Source of the DNA: JBBQZU01 sp041749535
Lineage (GTDB): Bacteria; Bacteroidota; Bacteroidia; Flavobacteriales_D; Cryomorphaceae
Length of the DNA: 64,000 nucleotides
Direction of reading: 5' to 3'
Assembly: GCA_041749535.1 (NCBI GenBank)
Contig: JBGTBE010000087.1
Span: 1-64,000 of the forward strand
Positions 1 through 9,400 of this stretch are shown here, piece by piece. Numbering within the stretch: the stretch's first letter is position 1; each line of letters starts with the position of its first letter. The notes beneath the pieces are model-generated. The model had not been told where the DNA came from, ran no database searches, and saw only the letters and a program-made list of their open reading frames with translations. The translations under genes were made by a program, and so were the position numbers.

Positions 1-172
1 GAGATCAAAAATCTTTCAACTCAAACAGTCCTCTTTTAAAGGAAGGGGGATTATTTTTAAAAAGGCTGTATTTTGGAGCGGAAACCCGCGTCAAACGGGA
101 ATATTGATTTTAAGAATTAAACGTCTTGGACAGGTGTGGAATGGAATGCCAAATATACTCGGCCCATAATGT

Positions 173-180
173 TATCTTTG
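173..180 (+). promoter_or_regulatory. Bacteroidota -7 promoter element of ahcY
   Basis: TATCTTTG matches the TAnnTTTG box of Bacteroidota primary-sigma promoters and lies about 25 bases before the ahcY ATG. I see no convincing TTG element about 20 bases further upstream, so only half of the promoter is supported. Confidence 0.5.
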
Positions 181-205
181 CACCTTCAATAAAACGAACA
201 AAAAG

Positions 206-1522
206 ATGAGCAAATCTGCTGAAATCAAAAGATTACCCTACAAAGTAAAAGATATTGGCCTTGCAGAATGGGGCCGTAAAGAAATTAGACTGGCAGAAGC
301 CGAAATGCCAGGGCTTATGGCCCTGAGAGAGGAGTTCGGAAAATCGAAACCACTTCAAGGCGCAAGGATTGCAGGTTGCTTGCACATGACAATACAGACT
401 GCTGTATTGATCGAGACCCTCTCAGCACTAGGTGCTCAGGTTACATGGTCTAGCTGCAACATCTTCTCTACCCAAGACCACGCTGCAGCGGCAATTGCTG
501 CTGCGGGTATTCCAGTATATGCATGGAAAGGAATGAACGCCGAGGAGTTTGACTGGTGCATAGAGCAAACCCTCTTCTTTCCTGATGGCCAACCACTGAA
601 TATGATTCTTGACGATGGTGGCGACCTTACCAATATGGTATTCGATCAGTTTCCTGAGCTTATAAATGGGATAAGAGGTCTTTCAGAAGAAACCACCACT
701 GGAGTTCATAGGCTCTATGAGCGAATGAAGAAGGGCACGCTACCAATGCCTGCAATCAATGTGAATGATTCAGTGACAAAATCAAAATTTGACAATAAAT
801 ACGGTTGCAAGGAATCTCTGGTTGATGCTATACGACGAGCTACGGACATTATGATGGCCGGAAAGGTTGCTGTAGTAGCAGGTTATGGCGACGTAGGCAA
901 AGGATCAGCTGCTTCACTTCGCGGTGCAGGTGCACGTGTTATTGTTACAGAGATTGACCCCATCTGCGCGCTGCAAGCGGCAATGGACGGCTACGAGGTG
1001 AAGCGTATGAGCGATGCCATACCCGAAGTAGACATTGTGGTTACTGCCACTGGAAATAAAGACATCATTGGTGGCGAGCACTTCAGCAGATTGAAAGACA
1101 AAGCTATTGTGTGCAACATTGGTCATTTCGACAATGAAATAGATGTAGCATGGCTCAATAAGAACCACGGCAACTCCAAAATTACCATCAAGCCTCAGGT
1201 TGATATGTATACCATCAATGGTAAAGACATCATTCTACTTGCTGAAGGCCGTTTAGTAAATCTCGGATGTGCTACGGGTCATCCTTCTTTTGTGATGTCA
1301 AATTCATTTACCAACCAAACGTTGGCACAACTGGAATTGTGGAACAACCACGGTGAATATGAAAACCAAGTGTACACCCTCCCCAAGCATCTGGATGAGA
1401 AGGTAGCACGCCTTCATCTTGAGAAGATTGGGGTTCAGCTCGAGACCTTGCGCAAAGACCAGGCAGATTACATCGGAGTATCGGTTGATGGTCCTTTCAA
1501 GCCTGATACTTATAGGTATTGA
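206..1522 (+). CDS. ahcY: adenosylhomocysteinase (S-adenosyl-L-homocysteine hydrolase)
   Basis: Cytosolic NAD-dependent enzyme that splits S-adenosylhomocysteine into adenosine and homocysteine, removing the product inhibitor of methyltransferases. The 438-residue length is normal for the family. The N-terminal catalytic part contains VNDSVTKSKFDNKYG near residues 180-200, including the conserved Lys and Asn of the active site. The NAD-binding Rossmann loop GYGDVGKG is near residue 226, and the C-terminus FKPDTYRY matches the family tail that reaches into the NAD site of the neighbouring subunit. The start has an A-rich leader (aaaacgaacaaaaag), usual for Bacteroidota. It stands alone, with its own promoter box and a strong terminator. 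Confidence 0.97.
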   Translation: MSKSAEIKRLPYKVKDIGLAEWGRKEIRLAEAEMPGLMALREEFGKSKPLQGARIAGCLHMTIQTAVLIETLSALGAQVTWSSCNIFSTQDHAAAAIAAAGIPVYAWKGMNAEEFDWCIEQTLFFPDGQPLNMILDDGGDLTNMVFDQFPELINGIRGLSEETTTGVHRLYERMKKGTLPMPAINVNDSVTKSKFDNKYGCKESLVDAIRRATDIMMAGKVAVVAGYGDVGKGSAASLRGAGARVIVTEIDPICALQAAMDGYEVKRMSDAIPEVDIVVTATGNKDIIGGEHFSRLKDKAIVCNIGHFDNEIDVAWLNKNHGNSKITIKPQVDMYTINGKDIILLAEGRLVNLGCATGHPSFVMSNSFTNQTLAQLELWNNHGEYENQVYTLPKHLDEKVARLHLEKIGVQLETLRKDQADYIGVSVDGPFKPDTYRY

Positions 1523-1546
1523 AATGGCTGCGTGATCCTACAACTG

Positions 1547-1584
1547 AGAAGCCTCTGCTACACTTAGCAGGGGCTTCTGTTTTT
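1547..1584 (+). terminator. rho-independent terminator of ahcY
   Basis: AGAAGCC-t-CTGCTA pairs with TAGCAG-g-GGCTTCT across a short loop; the central t/g forms a wobble pair, giving a 14-bp stem at 1547-1578. It is followed by a T tract at 1580-1584. It lies 24 bases after the ahcY stop and just before the end of the convergent gene at 1603. Confidence 0.85.
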
Positions 1585-1602
1585 ATTGAAAGGCATTTTA
1601 GC

Positions 1603-2052
1603 CTAGAAATTAAAAATGCGAAGTTGGTTTGTATTGGAATTGAACTGGGTTTGGAATTTCAGCAATGGCTGCTGGGCTTCTCCACTCAGTGGCACCCCAT
1701 CAATTACCGAAAAGGTAGAACCGCAGCAATCTTCATCAGAAGCAATAATGTTTGATTCATTTACCGATACCCTGCAGCCCTGTGGAACTTGAAAAGTACA
1801 GTGCCTGTCATGCGCTGCAAATTCAGTGAGGCTAACCCTGTACACTATAATACCCCTGGACCCGCCCGTAAGGTGCAACCAACTTCCCGGATTCTGAAGC
1901 GTTGAGTAATCGGGCAAGTTTAAATTAATAATGAAGTCCGTTGGAACACGAGGAACTTGTTCATTCCCCTCATCATCATTGTTGCATGAAAATCCAATAA
2001 TTATAACGAGAAGAAGAATAAAACGTGAAATTAGCATGGTACTTTTACGCAT
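1603..2052 (-). CDS. lipoprotein with a Rieske-like fold but degenerate cluster ligands
   Basis: Predicted 149-residue exported lipoprotein. From the ATG at 2052 the protein opens with MRKSTMLISRF, a hydrophobic stretch and lipobox IIGFSC followed by NNDDEGNE, a classic surface or periplasmic lipoprotein start. An upstream ATG at 2112 would put about 20 residues before the signal and is less likely. The C-terminal half (CTFQVPQGCRV, then DCCGSTF, then PLSGEAQQPLLKF) lines up with a Rieske [2Fe-2S] domain, but the CxH box has lost its His and the CPCH box reads EDCC. It therefore probably binds no Rieske cluster. Function unknown. It is divergent from the gene at 2066, with almost no space between the start codons. 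Confidence 0.7.
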   Translation of the reverse strand: MRKSTMLISRFILLLVIIIGFSCNNDDEGNEQVPRVPTDFIINLNLPDYSTLQNPGSWLHLTGGSRGIIVYRVSLTEFAAHDRHCTFQVPQGCRVSVNESNIIASDEDCCGSTFSVIDGVPLSGEAQQPLLKFQTQFNSNTNQLRIFNF

Positions 2053-2065
2053 AATGAATACAAAG

Positions 2066-2386
2066 ATGAGATTTCTAAACCGACTAGGAATGGTTAAAGT
2101 TGTTCTGTTCATCGCAGTATTGGCGTTCGGGCAAGAAGCCCACGCTCAGAAGAAACCTAAATCACCTGAAAAACAGCAAGAAGAATTTCTGGATTTACAG
2201 GATGAAAGAGAGAAAGCCTCTGATGAACAGCTCAAAGCCGATCGAAAAAAACACGAATCCATTCAAACGAAGGAAACCCAGAAACGCATGAAGGCCAATA
2301 GAAAAAGGTCGGCGAGAATGCAAGGCAACAAGCATGGTCAAACTTTTTTTCAGAGGTTGTTCACCAAGAAACCAAAGCGAAAATAG
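2066..2386 (+). CDS. small basic exported protein of unknown function
   Basis: About 106 residues from the ATG at 2066 (MRFLNRLGMVKVV); an ATG at 2054 would add four residues. A hydrophobic segment ending in QEAHAQ looks like a signal peptide cleaved around residue 28. The mature part is almost entirely charged, rich in Lys, Glu, Gln and Arg (EEFLDLQDEREKASDEQLK), and probably helical or coiled coil, ending in the very basic tail KKPKRK. I recognise no family. The upstream reading frame continues back through the divergent lipoprotein gene, so the true start is set by the signal peptide rather than by an obvious ribosome site. Confidence 0.55.
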   Translation: MRFLNRLGMVKVVLFIAVLAFGQEAHAQKKPKSPEKQQEEFLDLQDEREKASDEQLKADRKKHESIQTKETQKRMKANRKRSARMQGNKHGQTFFQRLFTKKPKRK

Positions 2387-2652
2387 CAGGTCTGAAATGT
2401 TAAGAATTGCTATTTCATTAATTGCAAAAAGTTTGTGAATTCATAATGCCTACTTAGATTTACTGGGCAAAACGAAAGGTGCCTGTCATGAATTCAGAAT
2501 TGTTCATCACGGATTTCACTAAATAAGCAGAAGATTGGATTTTAAAGAAGCTGTTTAAGAGTCAAGTAAATTTTTGCTTTGGTTGGGTGAATCATTTTTG
2601 AATATATTAGCGGCCTTGTTGCGAAAAATTAACAAAACGTAAACTGTATCTT

Positions 2653-5600
2653 ATGTTGCGAAATATTTACCTGTCATTCCTGGCATTCATCTTTTTTTCT
2701 CTGTCCGCGGTGGCTCAGGTAGGTTCTGGAACCTTGAAGGGAAAACTTACAGATTCTGAGACCGGCGAACCTCTACCATTTGTTAACATAGTGTTACAAT
2801 CAGGTGACCGACAGGTTGCGGGTGGAGCCACAGATTTTGACGGAAACTACACCATCAAACCAATACCCCCAGGTACTTATGATGTGTTGGTCTCCTATGT
2901 TGGCTACAATGCACAAAAAATATCTGGTGTCAAAATTACCAGCGAGAAAATTAGCCAGGTAAACATAAAACTGGAAGCAGGTATCAAGTTGAATGAATTC
3001 GAACTTGTTGAATATGTGGTGCCACTTATCGACAGGGATGGAGGTACATCTGGGGCAACAGTGACAAGAGAAGACATAGAGAAATTACCTGGCCGATCTG
3101 CTACATCAATCGCCACCACAGTGGCAGGGGTTCAAGATACAGGGAATGGAATTTCCGTACGTGGTGCCCGTGAAGAGAATACATTCTATTATATAGATGG
3201 GGTAAAAGTTCGTGGTAGCACCAACCTTCCTAAAGCAGCAATTGAACAAGTTCAGGTTATGACCGGTGGAATACCAGCCAGCTATGGTGATGCAACAGGT
3301 GGTATTATTGCCGTTACTACAAGGGGAGCTAGTAGCAAATATTTTGGGGGAATCGACATTCTTACTTCAGGATTTAAGGATGAAGATGGCAATGGCGTTG
3401 GGCTCGACCCATACGCGCGCACTCAGGTTGAAGGTGTACTTTCCGGTCCTCTACTCTTTAAAAAGGATGCAGAAGGAAACAATGAGCGAGCCTTGTTGGG
3501 ATTTTTTCTATCCGGAAACTATAGAACTTCTATGGACACACGTCCATCAGCAATAGGCAACTACCGCCTAAAAAGTGAAGTGAGAGACCAACTTGTAGCC
3601 CAGCCATTAAATTTTGTGTTCAATGGACTTAATGTATCGGGTGGCGATGGAGTGTACATTGATGAAAATGGAGTGATTCAGCCCGCAGTAGCTCTCACAC
3701 CAAACATTCAAGGGAACCAGTCCGCACAGTTCATCCGCGAAAGCGATTGGGAAAAGGTTGATGCCAGGCAGAATGCCGGATCAGATGGTGGGTCATTAAC
3801 AGCCAAAATCGATGTTGCAACTACACCCAACATAGACTTGTCTTTTGGCGGAACATTCGACATAACCAATACATCAAACTACAGCTATGCAAATAGCTTG
3901 ATGAATTTTCAAAACAACGGTGAGAGCCAAAACTTGAACTTCAGGACATTTGGTCGATTTACCCAGCGCTTTGCATCAGACCCTACAGGACAGAGTGAGA
4001 GTCTGATAAAGAATGCCTACTACAGCATCATGGTGGATTATGAGCAAACCAACTTTCGCTCATGGGATCCACGCCATCAGGACAATCTTTTTAACTACGG
4101 CCACATTGGTAAGTTTGAAACCATAGAAACCAATAATTATACTTACCGCGACGATACCAGTGCTGTGGGTTTTTATCACAGTGGGTTCAGGGTACTCGAG
4201 ACGCAGTTTACTCCTAGTGGTTCCAATGCAGATCTTGCATCATACACTTCGGCCCTTTACAATTTTTATGATGATATTGGATTCTCAGTTCGTACCATCG
4301 ATGATATTGACGCGGCTGGTGGATTGAGAAATGGCCGGACTCCCGCATCGGTTTACAACCTCTACACTGCCATTGGAACTCCATTCAACAATTACCAGAA
4401 TTTTGACCAGAATCAGTTCAGGATTACAGGATCAGGCTCTGCGGACGTAGGTTCCCATGCTATTACCCTTGGCTTTGAATACGAGCAGTTCACCCAGCGT
4501 AATTTTAGCGTAGCTCCTGTAGGCCTTTGGAATGCTGCAAGATTGCTCACAAATGCGCATTTGAACGAACTTGATTTTAATGCTGCGCCGCAGGTAGATT
4601 TCATTGGAACCAGTGCATTCTTTACCTACCCAAGACTTATAGATCTCGAAAGCCAAAGCACCTTTGACAGAAATCTTAGAACTTCTCTTGGCCTTGATCC
4701 TGATGGCGCTGACATTATTTATGTGGATGCCCTCGATCCAAGTGCTTTTAATCTTGAAATGTTCAGTGCAGATGAATTGTTAAACCAAGGATTCGAGTAT
4801 GTGGGCTACTATGGATATGACTATAAAGGAGAGAAAACAAGCGGTTCCAGACCAACAATCGATGATTTCTTCAATGAGAGAGATGCCAATGGCAACCTAA
4901 CCCGTCCAAGGGGTGCTTTCGAACCTATTTATATTGCTGGCTACATCATGGACAAGTTTGCCTTCGATGACATTATTTTCAACGTTGGCCTTCGGGTGGA
5001 CCGCTTCGATGCCAACCAACCGGTACTTAAAGACCAGTTTGTAATAGGTGAGGCACTCACAGTAGCTGATACACGCAATCCAGAAGGAGCTAACTACTTT
5101 CTTCACCCTTCAAGTGTAGGCGAAGATTGGGTTGTATATGTGAATGACCTTCAGAACCCTACCGCTGTAAATGGATACAGAAATGGAAACACATGGTACA
5201 ACGCCCAAGGTATCGAGGTGCCAGACCCTCGAGTGTTGCGCACAGCTTCAGGAATTGCACCATTGTTGGCAGATCCTAATGCCGTGGGTGAGAACCTCAC
5301 CGCAGATGCCTTTGAAGACTATAAGCCACAAATAAATGTTATGCCCCGTGTTGCCTTCTCATTTCCAATTTCTGATGAGGCTGTATTCTTCGCACACTAT
5401 GACATTCTAACTCAGCGCCCTACCGGACAGAACATCTTTAATCCAATTGACTACCTGTACATCATTAACAGAGGCAATGCTGCGATTGCCAACCCAAATC
5501 TGCGACCTACGAGAACCACGGATTACGAGTTAGGATTTCAACAAGTATTGTCAAGATCATCATCTCTTAAATTAGCAGCGTTTTATCGTGAAACGCGTGA

Positions 5601-6399
5601 TGAGATTCAGGCACGCCGACTCCTTGAAGCATATCCGGTAACTTACACTTCCTTTGATAATTTTGACTTTGGTACCATCAAAGGAATGTCCCTTACCTAT
5701 GATTTGCGCCGCACGGGAAATATCACCCTCCGTGTGAACTACACGCTGCAATTCGCTTCTGCAACCGGCTCCAACGCGAACAGCGCTGTGAACCTTGTGA
5801 ATTCAGGTGAACCTAACCTACGGGTTATTTTCCCTACAGACCGCGATCAACGCCACTTGCTTATCACGACCTTTGATTATAGATATGGAAGTGGCAATGG
5901 TTACAATGGACCTGTGATCAACGGAAAGCAGATTCTTTCAAATACAGGATTGAATCTTGTAGGAACTTTGGGTTCTGGTACGCCATACTCTCGTCAGCAA
6001 CAAGCTACTGCTGATGCATTTATCAACGGAGGTGGTAACAGACAGCTCATTGGATCTGTGAATGGCTCAAGGCTTCCTTCTCAATTCAGGGTTGATGCCC
6101 AGCTTGACAAGAGTTGGAATCTTAAGTGGGGGAAAGATGGAGACCGTCAGAAAAGGGCTTCATTGAATACCTACATTTTGATCAACAACCTGTTGAATAC
6201 CCAGAATATCATCAATGTATACAGGTTTACAGGCAATCCTGATGATGATGGTTACCTCAACTCTCCGCAGTTCCAGCCATCTATTGGCGCCCAGCTTGAC
6301 GAAACTTCTTTCAGGCAGATGTATGGCTTGAAGGTAAACTCACCAGGTAATTACTCTGTTGCAAGAACCATACAGCTGGGTGTAAGATTAGATTTTTAA
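2653..6399 (+). CDS. TonB-dependent receptor with carboxypeptidase-regulatory-like N-terminal domain
   Basis: A 1248-residue outer-membrane protein. A signal peptide ends at LSAVAQ (about residue 22). A CarboxypepD_reg-like beta-sandwich follows at about 27-108 (GTLKGKLTDSETGEPLPFVN), then a plug domain at about 125-225 with GISVRGAREENTFYYIDG and the TGGIPASYGDATGG motif. The rest is a long 22-strand-type barrel with large loops ending in LGVRLDF, the aromatic C-terminus expected of a BAM substrate. No SusD partner is next to it, so it is not a standard SusCD pair. It is followed after 30 bases by a giant exported protein and then a PorV-like barrel, suggesting a co-transcribed module. The imported or handled substrate cannot be deduced. 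Confidence 0.9.
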   Translation: MLRNIYLSFLAFIFFSLSAVAQVGSGTLKGKLTDSETGEPLPFVNIVLQSGDRQVAGGATDFDGNYTIKPIPPGTYDVLVSYVGYNAQKISGVKITSEKISQVNIKLEAGIKLNEFELVEYVVPLIDRDGGTSGATVTREDIEKLPGRSATSIATTVAGVQDTGNGISVRGAREENTFYYIDGVKVRGSTNLPKAAIEQVQVMTGGIPASYGDATGGIIAVTTRGASSKYFGGIDILTSGFKDEDGNGVGLDPYARTQVEGVLSGPLLFKKDAEGNNERALLGFFLSGNYRTSMDTRPSAIGNYRLKSEVRDQLVAQPLNFVFNGLNVSGGDGVYIDENGVIQPAVALTPNIQGNQSAQFIRESDWEKVDARQNAGSDGGSLTAKIDVATTPNIDLSFGGTFDITNTSNYSYANSLMNFQNNGESQNLNFRTFGRFTQRFASDPTGQSESLIKNAYYSIMVDYEQTNFRSWDPRHQDNLFNYGHIGKFETIETNNYTYRDDTSAVGFYHSGFRVLETQFTPSGSNADLASYTSALYNFYDDIGFSVRTIDDIDAAGGLRNGRTPASVYNLYTAIGTPFNNYQNFDQNQFRITGSGSADVGSHAITLGFEYEQFTQRNFSVAPVGLWNAARLLTNAHLNELDFNAAPQVDFIGTSAFFTYPRLIDLESQSTFDRNLRTSLGLDPDGADIIYVDALDPSAFNLEMFSADELLNQGFEYVGYYGYDYKGEKTSGSRPTIDDFFNERDANGNLTRPRGAFEPIYIAGYIMDKFAFDDIIFNVGLRVDRFDANQPVLKDQFVIGEALTVADTRNPEGANYFLHPSSVGEDWVVYVNDLQNPTAVNGYRNGNTWYNAQGIEVPDPRVLRTASGIAPLLADPNAVGENLTADAFEDYKPQINVMPRVAFSFPISDEAVFFAHYDILTQRPTGQNIFNPIDYLYIINRGNAAIANPNLRPTRTTDYELGFQQVLSRSSSLKLAAFYRETRDEIQARRLLEAYPVTYTSFDNFDFGTIKGMSLTYDLRRTGNITLRVNYTLQFASATGSNANSAVNLVNSGEPNLRVIFPTDRDQRHLLITTFDYRYGSGNGYNGPVINGKQILSNTGLNLVGTLGSGTPYSRQQQATADAFINGGGNRQLIGSVNGSRLPSQFRVDAQLDKSWNLKWGKDGDRQKRASLNTYILINNLLNTQNIINVYRFTGNPDDDGYLNSPQFQPSIGAQLDETSFRQMYGLKVNSPGNYSVARTIQLGVRLDF

Positions 6400-6429
6400 A
6401 GAACAAATTGCTAAATAAAATAATGTCTC

Positions 6430-9400
6430 ATGAGAGTGTTTAAAACCATAGTACTTTGCGCAGCTCTGCTCATTGCCAGCGTAGATCAACTTTCGGCCCG
6501 CGAATGGTTGGGACCCAAATCAAACGATTCTCAGAATGGGGTAAAAGCCAAAGCTGCAGGATGTTCTCCGGCCCAAACTATCACAGAGTTTTATGTGAAC
6601 AATGTTCGTACCTCTGCCGAAACAGGCGGAAACACCTGGTATGATCGTGGAAATGGACTTCCGTATTATGAAATTCCTGCAGACGAAGGTAACCATGCTG
6701 TATTTGCTGGTGCACTTTGGATGGGTGGGATTGACCCTGCCGGTAATCTAAAGTTAGCAGCAATCAGGTTTCGCCAGGTTGGAAATGATTTCTGGCCTGG
6801 ACCGCTTTCCATTGATGGAACCGCGTCAACCACTGCTCCTACCTGCACCAAATGGGATGAGTTTTTCCTCATGTCAAGGCAAATGGTTGAACTTCACCGT
6901 TACTATTTCACTTTGCTGGCTCAAGGACTGGATCCACTGGAAGATCCGCTTTTTGAAAACGGTTACCAAATACCTACCCAGATTCTCGAATGGCCGGCAC
7001 ATGGGGATGTTGGTCTGGGACAAAGTTTTAACATTGCACCTTTTGCAGACTTACGTGACCCGGTAACACGCGATATCATTACAATACCCGGACTATACGA
7101 GCCAGACCGTGGTGACTATCCACTCTACGACCTGGAGCAAGAAATTGACTGCCGTCTTAGACTCGTTACCGATCCGGTTCCACTGTTTGGTGACTTCACC
7201 ATGTACTGGGTATTCAATGATAACGGAAATATCCACACCGAATCTCAAGGCCAGCCTATAGGTATGGAGGTTCAAGGTCAAATGTTTGGTTTTACAACCA
7301 ATGATGAAATCAACAACATGACCTTTTGCAACTATGTCTTGATTAACCGTGGAACTTTGACCTTGCAAAACACCTTCTTCTGCCAGTGGGTAGATACCGA
7401 TCTTGGTAATGCCAATGATGACTTTGTAGGTTGTGATGTAGGTCGTGGATTGGGATACAGTTACAATGGCGATAACAATGATGAAGGTTCTACAAGCGGT
7501 CCGGGTTATGGAGAGCAACCACCTGCAATCGGAATTGACTTCTTCGAAGGCCCCTACCAGGATGCCGATGAAATAAACAACCTTGTAGGAATTGGATTTA
7601 ATGAGGCCCTTAATGGTTTGGGATATCTAGATCTAAGTTTACCAGCCGACGAGCAGGATTCCATTATTGACAATGAGCGTTTTGGAATGCGAAGGTTTCT
7701 TTATCATTCTAATACAGGCCAGGGTGCACCTGCTCCAACAACTGACCCAACTATTGCCATAGAATATTACAATATGATGAGAGGTATTTGGAGAGATGGA
7801 ACACCTATGACAGTTGGCGGTCTGGGATATAACCCTACCGATTTGTCAGCGGTGCAAACAGACTTTATGTTCCCTGGCACCAGCGATCCTCTCTTTTGGG
7901 GTACACAGGGCATCGACCCTAATTTCCCGGATGAGGCAGGATGGACTGAAGAAACTTCGAACAATCCGGCGGGTGACCGACGTTTTCTACAATCTGCAGG
8001 ACCATTCACACTGCTTCCGGGTCAGTTCAATAATATTACTGTTGGAGTAGTGTATGCAAGGGCGCTTACCGGGGGGCCATTTGCCTCCGTGCGGTCTCTG
8101 CTCACAGTTGATGACAAGGCCCAGGCCTTGTTCGAAAACTGTTTTAGACTGCTCGACGGACCCGACGCTCCGGATATTACTTTCCAGGAACTCGACAAAG
8201 AGATCATTCTTTATATCAGAAACAGCAATCCTATTTCAAACAATAGATTTGAAGCTTACGAAGAGCTGGATCCAACAATCCCACCAATGAATACCGAAGG
8301 TGAAGAAAATGATCGATTTTACAGATTTCAGGGATATCAGATATACCAGCTCAGAAGCTCTGAAGTCTCTATATCCGACCTGGAAAACCCTGCAGATGCA
8401 CGTATTGTATTCCAATGTGATGTAGTCGATGGTGTTGGTCAGATCGTTAATTTCATTTTTGATGAAGAAATTGGTCTTCCAGTTCCTGTTGAACAGGTGA
8501 ATGGGGCAGATGCAGGAATTCAGCATTCCGTTCGGCTAACCCAAGATCTTTTTGCGAGTGGCGACAACCGCCTTGTGAACTTTAAGAAATACTACTATGT
8601 GGCAGTAGCTTATGGCTATAATAACTATGAGGAATATGATCCAAATACAGACCAGCTTACCGGACAGTCCAGACCTTACCTACGCGGAAGGAGCGGGGCC
8701 GCGGGTGCAATACAGGAAGTGGTTGTAATTCCACACAAACCAATCCCTGAAGAAGGTGGCACAATTCCACAAAGTCAATTTGGTGAAGGATTTCCAATAA
8801 GCAGAATAGAAGGCGCTGGAAATGGTGGGAACGAGCTGAGGCTCACGCAGGAAACCATAGACAATATCATGTCTGGCTCACCATATAAAAGTGATGTTTT
8901 GGTATATGAACCTGGTTTTGGACCTTTGAATGTAAAGGTTGTAGATCCTCTGAATGTAAAGTCAGCCGACTTCGAGCTGAGGTTTTACAATGAGAAGGAT
9001 GCCAACGGCCTTTATGTTGGAGACATGGAGAATGCAAGATGGTATCTTGTAGACAAAAACGCATCTTCGGATACCATTTTTAGTGAAACAAGCATCAAGA
9101 TTTCAAATGAGCAGATTATACCAGAATATGGTATTTCAGTGGACATAGGTCAATATGCGTATGTTAGAAACAATCCACTCTCTGCGATTGCTACTTTCTA
9201 TCCGGACCTTCTTAATTCGGATATAGAGTTTCTTTCCGGCCCAGCTGATTGGCTAACAGGTATATCCGATGTTGATGGACTGAACTCGCAAAACTGGATT
9301 CGTTCAGGATCCACTGATGAAGAGTCAGAAGGTACATCTCCTTGCTTCCTTTTGCCTGATGGTACCATTGCACCTTTTGTGTACAACGACCATGTGAATG

